NCBI GenBank assembly: GCA_001632425.1
Contig: KV425638.1
Span: forward strand, 52,548-116,547
Source: Neolentinus lepideus HHB14362 ss-1
Lineage: Eukaryota > Basidiomycota > Agaricomycetes > Gloeophyllales > Gloeophyllaceae
Direction of reading: 5' to 3'
Length of the DNA: 64,000 nt
A model generated the notes under the pieces. That model did not search any database, was not told where the DNA came from, and saw nothing but the letters and a program-made list of their open reading frames with translations. Shown piece by piece: positions 1 to 12,656 of the stretch; position 1 is the stretch's first letter; each line of letters opens with the position of its first letter. The translations under genes were made by a program, and so were the position numbers.

Positions 1-310
1 CGTAACAAGCATCCATCCAAATAAGGAAGCCTTAGCGGAAGTCGACTTTGCTTCTTGCGCAGATGTCCTCCACCGTTTAGGACGTTACCTTGTGCTCGGC
101 TAGACGTCCAGCACAAGGGGATACCCTAAATTGCGGAGTACAAGAATTTGCTATTTGGCTTTAAGAGCGGTGCCCGCGAAGTCGAGGTCATCGCCCTCTT
201 GACGCCAATCCACCACTGAAGCGGAATCCTGGCGCTTCCGCGGTAGCGCTTTAGTTGCCCCTTTGGTTGAATTCCGTTAACTTGTCGATCCATACTTTGA
301 CTTGGTCAAG
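1..310. other. 5' flank of the first receptor gene
   Basis: No gene is seen. The stretch ends directly before the ATG at 311 and would hold the promoter and 5' leader of the STE3-like receptor. I found no convincing pheromone-type CaaX reading frame on either strand here. Confidence 0.4.
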
Positions 311-1949
311 ATGACGGTGCCACCTCCTCCGAACTGGCTGTTTTCCATGTTTTCGTTTATCGGTTTCGTGTTTGTATCTGTGCCCATGTACTGGCATTTG
401 GAAGGTGCGTTGTGATCTGCTAGATCGCCCTCTAAATCGCATCTGATGTTGACATTCTAGCATGGAACACTGGGACATGTTTATACATGGCCTGGACGGG
501 TGTTCAATGCTTAATCTTATTCATTAACTCCGTCGTGTGGAATCACAATGCGATCAACTGGAATCCGATTTGGTGTGATATTTGTGAGTTACTGTTCCTC
601 TCATGTCATAGTCAGGGGTTGATGAAAGTGGCAGCTACCCGGATCTTCATTGGCGTCAACGTTGCGATTCCTGCCGCGTCCCTCTGCATCAATCGCCGCC
701 TCTATCATATTGCGATGGTGAAGACTGTCACTCGAACCCGTGCTGAGGTGAGTTTATCAGAGGACGCTGACGTTCGAAGTAGTGTTTGACCTTCATATAG
801 AAACGCCGCGCGATTATGGTTGATTTGAGTATCGGACTTGGTATTCCGATTGTCCAGATGATACTTCGTGAGTCAGGTACAAGGTGGCATGGAATGTGCA
901 CTGACATAACTGTAGAATATGTTGTCCAAGGTCACCGATTCAACATCTTCGAAGACATCGGGTGTTATCCCTTCACATGGAACGTGACCCCCGCGTATCC
1001 TTTGGTGTTCACATGGCCACTCGTGATATCCGCTATATCCGCTGTCTACTGCTGTAAGTACCACCGATAAAACATTCGCAGCCAGTGGACTAATTCATCG
1101 TCGCTAGTTCTCACTCTGCGCGCCTTTGCGAAACGCAGAAAAGAGTTCAATGAGTTGCTGGCTTCGAACCGAAACCTCACCTTTGGTCGCTATTTCCGTC
1201 TCATGTGCCTCGCTGGGATCGAGCTTATCTGTGGTATCCCGCTGTCCTCATTTTCGCTATATTTGAACGTATCCGGGGGTATCAACCGTTGGGTCTCCTG
1301 GTCTAATACACACTCGGACTTCTCCCGCGTCGACCAGGTTCCATCGATTATCTGGAAGAGCCAACCGGAGGTTATGGCCTCCCTCGAGCTGAGCCGTTGG
1401 CTCGTCGTTCTCTGCGCCTTCATCTTCTTCGCATTCTTCGGTTTCGCCGATGAGGCGAGGAAGCACTACCGCAGTGCCTTCTACATCGTCGCGAAGAAGC
1501 TGGGTTTCTCCATCTCCCCTTCGAGAACTGCGTTGTCCGGTTCGTCTGGATACAAGGGCTCTCGTCCTTACCCCCACATGGCCAACTCAGGCCGTGGCGT
1601 CACTCTCCCCAACATCATTACCTCCGCGAAAACGAAGAGCCACTCTATCACCTCCTCCTCCGACCAGCTCTCCACCTCTATCTACATCGGCGATCTCGAG
1701 GAGAAGAACTACAATGAGAAGGATCTCCAGGCGTACTCGCCCACAGACGTCATATCTCCATCATCCTCATCAAATTCAACTTTACCGACACCCGACGATG
1801 ATAACACGCAGCACGATTTCCTCCACCTACCTGCACTAACGCGGCCTGAGCGGGCACTAGCCCCACCCTCTGTGCGCCGTGCCTCGTCAGAATACTCTGA
1901 CTTCGATATTCTTGAGGAGTCTAAGCCACGGGGACCTGAGGCCGTCTGA
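311..1949 (+). CDS. STE3: STE3-family pheromone receptor (seven-TM GPCR), copy 1
   Basis: This encodes a fungal a-factor-type pheromone receptor of the plasma membrane, coupling to a heterotrimeric G protein. The spliced product is about 450-460 residues. It starts at the ATG at 311 and reads through a first hydrophobic segment ending in PMYWHLEAWNTGTC. Family landmarks follow: INSVVW and PIWCDI (TM2-loop), IPAASLCINRRLY (TM3), QGHRFNIFEDIGCYP (extracellular loop before TM5), then NTHSDFSRVDQVPSIIW and FFAFFGFADEARKHY (end of TM7). Introns lie at about 404-460, 581-630, 749-802, 869-915 and 1053-1106. The hydrophilic Ser/Pro-rich cytoplasmic tail of about 170 residues sits in the last exon. 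It groups by sequence with the copies at 34981-36565 and 52842-54582. No pheromone gene was seen beside it and housekeeping genes separate it from the cluster, so it may be a non-mating-type STE3-like receptor. Confidence 0.93.
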
Positions 1950-2364
1950 GTCTCCTTCTCTTGCCTTATCGGCGTTGTGCATAATGTATCGATAAAAACA
2001 TGCGTGTCGTTCATTGGAACTACAACTGGAACTTTTTTGGATGGGATTGCTCTTGGTCGTTCGTTCACTGTATTTTTAGAGCCCTCATACCCTGTCGCAT
2101 TCTTTTGGCTATGGTCGTTCGCTACCCTATTTTTTGATTTATTGTTAAAGTAACTGTTCACGTGTATCATCGGAGTTTTGCTGTCTTCTAAACTGTGTAG
2201 CATCGACAATAGAATGGAATGGAACCCAATACAAATACCCTCGCTTCGTGGATCCATCCTTATCGTCAGAATGATCCGTCCGACTCAAACTCTCTCTACT
2301 TGTTCTTGGCCTTCGAATGGTTATTCAGCAACGCTATGCAATGCATTGGGATACATGGAGCGGT

Positions 2365-3387
2365 TCAGGGAGCTGCTCCCTGGTGGCTACACTTCGTGCC
2401 ACACCAGTCCGTGCAAGATTTACAATAGACGCTCATCACGTGACACTTCAGACAACCAGCCCTCACATGCGTTTTTGTGGACGGGTCGTGACCGCAACGG
2501 TTGCATTGTTCGGGCTCAGCAAGCTTGACAGAGCTAAAATGCGACAGGTATATTCAGACCTGAGGCAGTCACGGTGATAGGGATGCTTACCCGGGTGTGT
2601 GCTGACCGGCAGGAGGCTCAGCCCTTTGCGAAGACTGCATAAGCTCGCCTGGGCACATGTTCACCGTAAGCACAGGCGTCATTGGATGACATAGATCGCA
2701 TCTCTCACCGTCGTCAACCACAGCGCGGTTGCTGTTGAGGGAGAACATACTTGGACTTTGGATGCTCAGGCAGTCCTTGAACGTTTGATGCTGCAGAATA
2801 TAGCCCTATGCCTGCTTTTATAACCTGATTTCGACAGTATGGTTCCTGAAGAGGTCCCTGGGCCAGACATAATGCAAGCTAACGGCATCGGAGCAGGCAG
2901 AGCACCAGACATATTCCTCAGGATTCAGGAACGACGTGAGACGGTAAGTTCTTGAGAGCAGGCTGGGTTGCGATTGGAGGCAGAAGGAGCATGTCGCATG
3001 AGAGCATACATGATGCTTTGAATATTCAATCACCTCCGATATAATGGTTACCTTCGAGAGGGCTGATGAAGCAATCCGCTAGGGCAGCGACGCTTCGGAG
3101 TGTAGACGAGCCTATGAATGCATCAAATAGCCAGACGTGCTTCCGTGGTTATTACTAGCGAGCACATCCCTAACATGTCAAAGCTCTTTCTGTGCCTCGC
3201 CCTGAATATTCTATTCAGTAAATGTATAGTGATACATTATCATATAAACACCCACTATCCACTTCTCGGTTGATAGAGTAGATACAGTCAGTATCTAATG
3301 GTTACATACGAACATAAAGCTGAGATTACTTACCGGCGCGTTGCAGTTCCAACACCAGCTGTCCGAAGTGGGAAAGATAATTACCAT
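2365..3387 (-). CDS. Small cysteine-rich, putative zinc-binding protein
   Basis: I do not recognise this gene. I inferred it by splicing. A short first exon (3387-3334) starts with ATG and ends in SDSWCWNCNAP before a GTAAGT donor. A second exon (from about 3078 down) carries HHVCSHATCSFC and EYVWCSACSD. A third carries ERCDLCHP and NMCPGELM. The last, after an intron with GTAAGC donor near 2590, carries EQCNRCGHD, AGCLKCHVM and YCKSCTDWCGTKC before a TGA at 2365-2367. Seven or more CxxC-type pairs in order, in consistent reading frames, suggest tandem zinc-binding motifs. The splice between the second and third exons (around 2790-2830) is not resolved, and the first intron would be long (about 255 nt) and may hide an exon. 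It converges on the receptor that ends at 1949. The alternative is a decayed gene. Confidence 0.5.
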
Positions 3388-3991
3388 TTTTAGCAATCCT
3401 TGATGTGTGTCAGGCTAGTGTCACCCGCGCCACAAAAGCCTACGAAACTTCGTCCAGTAATACCTGTTTTCTCTTTCCCCGATTGGTTCCATGTTTTTAT
3501 CTGTTTCCTGAAATTTTGCTGTGATCTGTTGTAAGCAGGAACACAGGCCGTACAGCATGGAAGACTCATTCCATGGCAATCGGACGTTGAAAGGTGCACT
3601 AGGAATTCCATTTGAAAGGCTGTGTTCGACTCAGACCGAAAATCGATGCAAGTCCTCGAAATGTCTCGCCTCGTCTGGAAGACCGTTCTCGTCTCAGGCG
3701 GACGAGTTACAAGCTTCCACGTCTGCTATCAATGGCGTCCTCGCCGGCAATTGGCAAAGCTGCATAACGAGCATGACAGAGACTGAAGTCCATACAAAGC
3801 CCATAAGTAATGAGCGCTGTCAGCGAGAATCGGCCTTCCATTCATGGACGGACAGTCCCACCATCCCTAGCCGATAGATGCGGACCGGTACGCGCGAGTC
3901 CTCTAGAAAAGCTTTGCGGTATTAGTGGAGAGTGCGCTCCCAGCAGGCTTTACTTAGGCTCTCTCTTACCTACCGCTTTCACCGAACCACC
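3388..3991. other. Divergent intergenic region
   Basis: This lies between the minus-strand Cys-rich gene and the plus-strand transporter. I see no supported gene; it would carry both promoters. Confidence 0.4.
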
Positions 3992-6231
3992 ATGTCTGAC
4001 CAGCCCGCAGAACTCACTTACACGATTGAGAAGGAGAAGACGTTGGACAACGACTCGGACAGTGATAGCAAGACCATCATAGATCTATATGACGATGACT
4101 CGGTGGATCCAGTCTACCGAGCGAAGGCCCATGTTCTGAGCAATGCTATACAGGAAGTGGGAATGGGGAGATACCAGGTGTGTCCATCCCGGAGATTGTT
4201 CTGCGACAGTATGCTCATCAATTCGTCATGTAGTGGTACCTGTTCGCAGTGGCGGGCTTCGGATGGTTCTCGTACGTGCTTTTATGGAAGATTCTTGGTC
4301 GTAGTTTAATGCCGAAGGATAAACAGCGATAGTGTCTGGCCGGTATGTGGCGCGTTCTCGACCCTTTCACCTGCTACACCTTCTTTGGTTCATGCAGATC
4401 CTTGCCGGGCTGATCCTATCGCCTGCGGTCTCCGAATTTCACTTTAACGGACCGTTTCTATCGTTGGCTCTCAACATTGGTCTGTTTGTAGGAGCTGTTT
4501 TCTGGGGATTGGGCTGCGATGTATGGGGTAGACGGTCAGTCAGATTCCACAACTCGTGAGAGCCTGGATTTTGATCTGAGATCTGCAGTTTGTCTTGGAA
4601 CATAACCCTGCTAATAGCGGGCATTTTTGGTCTAGCGGCAGGTGGATCACCAGGATTCATCACTTTAGCCTCGTTATTGGCCGTCCTCGGTGTCGGAGTG
4701 GGCGGCAATTTGCCCGTAGACTCCGCAGTATTTTTAGGTTAGTCTCGTGTGGCCATCTTACAAGGTTCATCTATGTGATTATCATCTACAGATTCTCTGC
4801 CTGCCTCTCATCAATACCTCTTGACAATCTTGTCCATCTGGTGGTGTCTTGGCCAACTCATTGCAAGTCTGGTTCGTATTTCTATCAACACAACGGATTT
4901 CTTCCGTTCCTGACAATTTTCTAGATCGCATGGCCTCTAATAGCCAACTTCTCGTGCTCTGAAACCGCAACATCATGTACGAGGTCCCAGAACATGGGGT
5001 GGCGCTATCTTCTCTTCACCCTCGGCGGAGTCACCCTCCTATTGTGCTTTGTCCGGATGTTCGCGTTTAAGTTATTCGAAAGTCCTCGGTATCTCCTGGG
5101 AAAAGGCAGGGACGCGGAAGCGGTCGCTGTAGTCCATCAAATCGCTGAGTTCAACGGGACGATATCCAAGCTTAGTGTCGAGCAACTGATTGTTGCTGGG
5201 GACGCTGTTAAACCGTTGGAAGATAAGACGGACAATAAGAAGAGACATATACTGGCTGAGGATTCGAAGTTCAATCTTGGACACATCCGGGCTTTGTTCA
5301 AGACGAGGAAGATGGCCTGGTCTACGAGTTTGTTAATTGCTCTTTGGGGTAGGCGTGTTTCTAAGCAGCTTATCGTGACACTACTTACGGTTGGTCCAGG
5401 TATCATTGGTCTTGCATCCACTTTGTACAATAGTTTCCTCCCATACCTGTATGTGCCATTTAACTCTTTCTCACACTATTATTAAGCCGGGGAAAATGCC
5501 TAGTCTTGCAAGTCGCGGTGCTCACTTCGGCGACTCCTCCTACTACATCACATACCGTAATGTAAGTCACTCTTCACATCAACATCTATTCCCCATTCAC
5601 CCTCTTTTTATTAACAGCAAGTTATTCTGAGTGTCATTGGTGTCCCCGGCGCTTTCATTGCAGGTCTCGGCGTCGAGGTCCCGTACATTGGGCGCAGAGG
5701 CACTTTGGCGATCTCCTCGGGCGAGTAATCTGCTACTGTTTTGAGATGACATTATTCAACGACCTCCTTGCCAAAGATAGGGCTCACAGGCGCGTTTCTC
5801 TTCGCGAGCACTACCGCTAGGAACTCGAACGCGCTACTGGGCTGGAATTGCGGGTATGCTTTTTTCAGTAATGTGAGCAGCTTTGTTGTATGGATTGGGT
5901 GCGAGGGGGTTATTGATAAGATGACATGATTGTAGATCATGTATGGTGTGTTGTACGCTGTGTCGCCTGAGATATTCCCGGCCAAGGATAGAGGCACTGG
6001 AAATGGGCTGACGGCCACGGCCACTCGTGTCTTCGGTATAATCGTATGTGTTCCTATTCTTTCGCCACTGTCTCTACCAACACATTGCCGCCATCCTAGG
6101 CACCGATTATCGCCCTTTACGCGAACCTCGACACGGCCGTTCCAGTGTACATCGCTGGAGCTTTGATCATCTTCGCAGGCTTGCTGGCTCTCTTGCTACC
6201 TTACGAGCCGAGAGGCAAAGCGTCGATCTGA
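3992..6231 (+). CDS. Major facilitator superfamily transporter (SV2/SVOP- or sugar-transporter-like)
   Basis: This is a multi-exon MFS membrane transporter of roughly 480-500 residues with a soluble acidic N-terminus. It starts at the ATG at 3992 (MSDQPAELTY...) and ends at a TGA at 6229-6231 after GLLALLLPYEPRGKASI. Visible MFS features are WYLFAVAGFGW (TM1), a TM2 followed by GCDVWGRR (the loop 2-3 A-motif), a glycine-rich TM4 with GVGVGGNLPVDS, ESPRYLLGKGR after TM6, and SPEIFPAKDRGTGNG between TM10 and TM11, which is a typical 'PExFPxxxRGxG' signature. At least eight short introns interrupt the gene (for example about 4178-4233, 4275-4325, 5349-5400, 5570-5618). The substrate cannot be predicted. 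The family resemblance is to fungal SVOP-like/general substrate transporters. Confidence 0.85.
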
Positions 6232-6492
6232 TGACGAATTAGAAGGTAAATCTCTCCTTAGTCTGTTGTTGAATTTAGGTAGAACGTAGAAGTGTGTTTT
6301 GTATTTTCTTGGAAGCGCTATCTATCGAGTAGGGACTTTTCGGAGAAACTCTTTTCATCACGTGGCGTGTGTCATGTGATCCAGCCGCGCGTAATACTGA
6401 GCGCGTCTTAAAAAATCACGTTCCTTTGTGAGTAACCATACACATTGCCTTCTCCATCACTGTTGCCATTGTCGCCGAAAGACTTGAACCCT
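6232..6492. promoter_or_regulatory. Intergenic promoter region of the SNF2-RING gene
   Basis: This is a 260-bp spacer between co-oriented genes. It holds a near-palindromic pair, TCATCACGTGGC and GTGTCATGTGATC (about 6356-6380), with a CACGTG E-box-like core. The regulatory role is inference only. Confidence 0.25.
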
Positions 6493-9400
6493 ATGCGGAT
6501 CTCGGAATCTCGTCACCAGTTACCTTCGCGGTCTGAAGTACCTGCATGGCGGACATGGTCTTCAAATTGGGGCGTTGTGCCTGACTCGTGGAACGCGATG
6601 GATGGTCTGAATTTGAAGCATCTTCTGGCAATCGTTCGAGGGGTATCTACTGGAACATCGAAGAAACGCAAGCTATCTTCGGAACCAGCAGCTGACGGCG
6701 TAACACAGGGCAGAAGGAAGCGCCAGAAACAGGGGCTCCATAAGGACTCGGAGGTTGTGATAGACGATCTGGAAATAGTCCCCATATACCAGCATACGTT
6801 TCACCTTCAGTTCACTACCAAACGTCGCCCAGCAAGCGAGATTAATCAAGACGACGTTGTTTCCGATGCAAGTGGCGCTGAAGGCCCTTCGGCAGAACAA
6901 GAGTTACTCGACTTCCTCAAGGATGAATATAGCGACATCCTAGAGCCTAGGACTATTCAGCTTGGCAAAGCAACATTTGGGTACGAGCGATGGGTCTGTG
7001 TGGCTATTGACGGCACTTCCACCTGGCTGCTCGCTGTACCCGAAATGCCGGATTCGCCCAAAGCCAGCATCTACCATTATGGAACGAGTCGCTTGCTTGA
7101 CGATTGTTTTATGGCATTTACAGTCTTGCAAGATACAGACCGGGTAGAGATGGATGGTGAACTGCGCATGATCGTAATGCCCCCTTCTAGCTGGGAACTA
7201 GAGCAGGGCGAATTGCCATTCCAGATACAGCTTCGTATGACCATTTCTGCGATCACTCCGACCGTGTTTGAGTCGCCATCCGGAAAGGGCGTCCACAGGG
7301 GGACTCAAGTGCAGGAACTCCAGCGAATTGCATTCTCATACATCTTTCCGCCTCTCTCTACTCTACCACCATATCATGGCACAACTGATATCCCTTTCTT
7401 CCTCTCCGTCTTGAGTCCGGCCCCCGTTATCGGTTCCAAGATCGTTGACAGAGCGTCTCAGCCGGAAACGCTTGTGTCGACTTTGCTTCCGTTCCAACGT
7501 CGAACTCTAGTGTGGATGCTTTCGAAAGAGGGCATGACCATCAATAACTCTGGTCAAGTCGTGTCAAAGCCTCCAGAAGGGGAATGTCCTCTATTTTGGC
7601 AGAAGATTAAATTTGACGAAAGCGGAAAGCCCTGTTACTTCCATCGTTTAAAGGGTACTCTGTCTGACGAGGTTCCGGACGAGGACGAACCTTTGGGCGG
7701 GATTTTGGCGGAAGAGCCAGGTCTTGGGAAGACCGTAGAGTGTATCGGCCTGATTCTTCTAAATCCAGCCCCTCCTGAGAGACATCCGACCAATATGTGG
7801 TGGAATGCGGAAACCCAGATCGATGTCAAGGAAATTAAAGTGCGTATTCATGTGTCAAATCAGGTCTAGTGACTAAAGCAGATCTTTAGACCACCTTGAT
7901 CATCACACCTGCGTCGTTGGCGGCTCAGTGGAAGGACGAGATATCACGCCACGCGCCTCATCTGAAAGTTATGTCATACGACGGCTGGGCGAAGTTAAAG
8001 GTCCCAATGACCGAGGCAGAAGCTGCGGAAGCTAGGAAGAACGCTGTGGAGAAAGCTCGTCAAGGCAAGAGAAAACCCAAGAGTAGGAAAGGAACAAAGC
8101 CTAAGACTAGTACCTCGGCGGACAGCATGTCCGTCGACGACGCTGAGGATGAAATCTTGGACTGGGTGCATTATGTGAACACATTTGACGTCGTGATTAC
8201 CACCTATAATGTCCTTCAGCAAGACCTCACTGTAGCACGAGCACCGCCGAAGAGACCTAGGAGAGACACCGCGACTTACTCGAATATAGAGCGTCATAGA
8301 AGTCCGCTGATTATGTGTGAATGGTACAGGGTCATCATGGACGAAGTCCAAATGGTTGGCGGTGGGAAGACTGAGTACGTGACCAACACTCATGTTTGCT
8401 CACATCTCATTATTCATGGCAGGGAGATGGTGTCTTTGATTCCGCGTCTATCGTCATGGGCCGTCTCGGGTACTCCGGCTCGAGCTCAAGTGTTCGACTT
8501 GATCCATGTCCTGAAGTATGAGACATCATCACCGTCAGTGCGATCATAATTTGACGCCCTCTACAGGTTCTTACAAGTTGAGGCTGCCGCAGAGTCGTCT
8601 CGTATATGGCAGAGGCTCCTTCTCCCTGACTATGTGTACGAGTTCACAGCTTTATTTAGGCGTTATGCTGTCAGGTAAGTACTGTCTTCGCAATTCAACA
8701 CGCCCTTGACTACATCTTGTGTACAGAACCACCAAAGCGGAGGTACAGTCAGAATTGACGATTCCAACGCAGACGAGATATCTTGTCAGCATAGAGTTGG
8801 GCCGCGTTGAAAGAACGGTAAGCTCGGCCATCGTCCCGACATGGAGATTCTCATTTGTATCTGTAGGTATATGACCAAACTCTACAGCAAGCTCTTGATG
8901 CGCTTGGTTTGGACAGCCGGGGCGTCGCCGCTTCGGAGGGATGGCAAGTGGATACGACTGTTTTACGATTCTGGCTACGAAAATTGCGGGGTATATGTAC
9001 GCATCCACAAGTTGGGCAGCTCCAAACCACCCGCGACAAGCTGAATAAGCCTGGAGCTTTGAAAACGATGGCAGAGGTTCTCGAAGTATGGTCATTACTA
9101 GATTCCTATCTTCGCGATGCTGACACTGGCTTGATAGGGTATGCGAGATCAGAACTGGCGTACCCTAATGGATAACCGTAAAGTCAAGGTTCGTCAGTCT
9201 CCCATCTCCGCCTTTTATGTCAGCGATATAATGATCTTCCGTTGGCCTCATCCCAGACGCAGTTGATGTCGTTACAGGCTCAGTTGCGGCAGATGGAGGA
9301 AGGCAAAGGTACACGTTATCGAGATGCTCTGGAAATTCTTCTCGCCGCAAATAAGGAAGCCACTGAGCTAGTCGAGGACATGAAGGCTACCATTGCGTCG

Positions 9401-12400
9401 CATGATGCAAAAGGCATGCTTCTCAAGCAAGAGGCAGCTCTGCGACGTGGTGCTAAAGAACAGGGCTATTCTTCGGATTCTGAAGTTCTAGACATCACGA
9501 CAGCCGCAGGCAAGGGTAAAGAGAAAGCTGCAGGGGATGCGTCGGTGGCCCTCCAGGACTCGGAAGATAACGATCTACCACACAATGCGGCTGGCGAAGA
9601 ACATGCTCTCAGAAGGCGTGCTCTCGTGCAAAGACTTCGTGATTGGTTAGATTCACTGATTAGCGTTTAATAGCCCGAAACTGACTGATATCTTAGTGTC
9701 CTAACGTTACATCGCATCAAATTCCTTCTCGGTGACGTATACCATATCCTCGGCGCATCATATTCAACATCAGAAGATGATGCGTATGCCGCTGCAGAGG
9801 ACTTGAGACGAGATCTCTTGAAAAGTAAGCTGTCTGCAATCAGATGGATGACGCTAACTCGCTACTGCATAGCCACCGAGGAAGCAGCGACTCGAGCCAT
9901 GGCTCAGCTGGTCGTCGATGATGCAGACAAGGGCATCAAAATTGAGACCCTTCTGGTACCCTCTCCGTTTGTTGGCAAAGGTGGTTTACGCTCGGCTGAA
10001 CTGGTAAGCGAATGCGTGACGCTGTACATTTCCAGCTGGAGCTATAACATACTCCAGATGGACGAAGCAAATCAGATTTTAGCAGTACGCTTGAATCGTC
10101 AGACAGAGTTGTTATGGATTTGGAGGGCTCGTATCTATGCATTACTGACACAAAAGCTTTCTGGAGGCGATCAGGCTACCGGAGACGAATATGCCCAGTC
10201 TCTCGACTCGCAAGGAGAGGCTGAAACCTATCTTGAGGCATATGCGGCACTCATGGCGGATCGACGTGAGAGCCTGATGGCTGAAAGGACGGTGCTTCAT
10301 CAAGACAGCGCAAAAGAGAAGAAGAAGCGCAAGACTCGAACTGCTCAGGAGGCAGCAGTAGACGATGAGTCAGACGAAGAAGACCTCGAATTACAACCAG
10401 AGCATGAAGTACTCAAGAAGCAGCTCACCGACGCACGCAATGAATTGCGACGAGGGTTTAGGGGCAGAGCCGTGAAATCGGTTATGATTGATCTCAATGC
10501 TGTGGCCGCTCGAATCCCGAAAGACGATGATCCCGAGAAGATCATGGTGAAAGACGTGGTAAAGAGGTTGCGTAAGCTCATTAATTCTCAATGTGAGCCT
10601 GTCCTTCTCTCAATGCGATGAACTCACGGCGATACCTTACAGCTAATCTGATTGACCGATTGGAGTCGGATTTGGCCCTATTCCGAAAAGCCTTCAACGA
10701 GAGAATATTGTGAGTTCGCGTTCAGTATGTCATATCTATATATGTAAGTTCTCCGTAGGTATTTCCGCCAACTGCAAGAGATATCAGATTCGGTTGCTGA
10801 GCCGACTTGGGAGGACACATTGAGCGACGCTATTGAAAAGGCCGAGGATGACGAGAAGGAACTGAAAACACAGATCTCCACGGGCAAGGCCCGTCAGCGG
10901 TATCTCGAACATGTCGCAAAAAATAGTGTAGAGCCCACAAGTGACAAGGACGAAGACGACGAGGTTTGTATCTTGTGCAGATGCGATTTCACTCGTGGAT
11001 ATATCACTCAATGGTACGTATCCACCCTCTCTCTAAACAGTCAACCATCCGATTCCCTCCACCTCTATTAGTGCCCATGTTTACTGCGAGGTGCGGTTCT
11101 CCTCAGAGCCCAATGTATATACCATGACTTACCTGATCCTATAGGGCTGCATGAAGGCATGGTTGACAAGGAAAGAAGGAAAAGCCTGCCCAGTGTGCCG
11201 GTAAATGCGAACTCGATGACCATTGTAGCGTGTCTCACGAATGTTCGGTAGGGTCATGATAGATCTGGATCAATTACAGCGATTTACCATAGCTTCTGAT
11301 TCCACCGAGCGGTCTGCGGCTCCTCCAAGGATCAGAAATGGAGAACTCGCACCAAGGTCGAGAAGAGAGATCGAGTATAATTATATAGATCCCGCTTTAT
11401 TCGAGGAAATCGAGAAAGTTGAATCAAACGGAAGCTATGGGAGCAAGATTCAAACCCTGGTTCGTCACTTGTTACATATCCAAGATACCGACCCAGGAGC
11501 AAAAAGCATCGTATTCTCTGCGTGGGCGGATTCTCTGCATAGTAGGCTTTTCTCATACTCTTTGGATATATGTTACTGATGCTCTCGTGGCAGTCGTCCA
11601 GCATGCTTTGGAGAACAATGGTGCGTAGGAGAGGTGTTACGCATCTGTAGCGATGTGCCGATGTCCTACACAGGTATCCCGTGTCTTCGAATTGATCAGA
11701 GCAAAGGTAAGAAGAATGCAGCGAAGATGTTCAAAGACCAGCCAGAATTGCTTGTGTTGCTGCTGCACGGGTGAGCCGTGCCATGTTCCCGTGCCTTTGA
11801 TGATACCAAGGCTGGTTATATCAGGGAGCGAGAGAACGCTGGATTGAACGTCACTTGTGCTTCAAGAGTATTTATGCTGGAAAGCGTGGTACATCACGCT
11901 TTTGAGATTCAAGGCTAGTCTCTGCATCTACGACAAGACCTTCGTCTTCATTCTCTTCATGTAGCTATCGCCCGTATCGATCGGATGGGTCAAACCAAGC
12001 CAACAGAAGGTGAGATTCCCAACCGTAAGGAGTCTCGCACCGGCTAACGTACTACAGTATTTTGTTATTACGCTGACGGTATGGGTCCGCGTCTTGAGAG
12101 ATCGTCTTCTGACACAACGAACCATAGATACTGTCGAGCAAAACATTCTAGACCTAGCTGCTCGCCAAGGAGTCTCGCTTTATACCAAGGAGAAATGTCA
12201 AGGCACTCTCGACCCGACGTCCATTGCTTTGGACACGGCAAAGGATATTGATGCTCCAGCCAAAAAGAACCCCAAAGCTCAGAAGGGCGATTTCATTTTC
12301 AGGTAGGCGCTCACATCCCTTTTGAGGATTATCCCTGATCACCATGTGCAGGATGGACGACATGCTAGCCATTTTATTCCCGCATATGTTTGAGGACATT

Positions 12401-12487
12401 GAGTACCTCATACCATTAGAACAGGAATATCGCACTTCTGAACGAGCCAGCAACGCGATCGCCGGACCGTCAAGGACATCCTCCTAG
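6493..12487 (+). CDS. SHPRH/Irc20-like SNF2 ATPase with embedded RING E3 ligase domain
   Basis: This is a very large nuclear SNF2-family DNA-dependent ATPase and probable E3 ubiquitin ligase, of the order of 1,500-1,650 residues with more than a dozen introns. The first in-frame ATG is at 6493 (MRISESRHQL...). The ATPase part shows LLPFQRRTLVWML, GGILAEEPGLGKTVE (Walker A; note EEPGLGKT rather than DEMGLGKT), IITPASLAAQWKDEI, VIMDEVQMV (DExx-like box) and SWAVSGTPAR. The insert between the lobes contains a long charged helical part and a C3HC4 RING: CILCRCDF, CAHVYCEGCMKAWL and CPVCR at about 10970-11200. The C-terminal helicase lobe has SIVFSAWADSL, VFMLE, IARIDRMGQTKPT and TVEQNILDLA. A RING between SNF2 lobes is the hallmark of the SHPRH/Rad5/Irc20 group; the order and length fit SHPRH/Irc20, which acts in genome stability. 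The stop TAG is at 12485-12487. Confidence 0.9.
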
Positions 12488-12656
12488 ATCAGACGGATAC
12501 TTGGATGTTACGCGTATATATTACTTGGGTTGCGAAGGAGATTGAGCATCGGTGACAATATACAGTGACTAGCGAGAAAGCAGACTATTATATGACTGAA
12601 GAATTCCGTGAGTGAAACCGTCCCACAACAAGAAAATGATGCTGGTGTCTGAATAT

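Noticed and set aside
6445..6492. Upstream extension of the SNF2-RING gene
   Set aside because: The frame opens with TTG; the first ATG in frame is at 6493.
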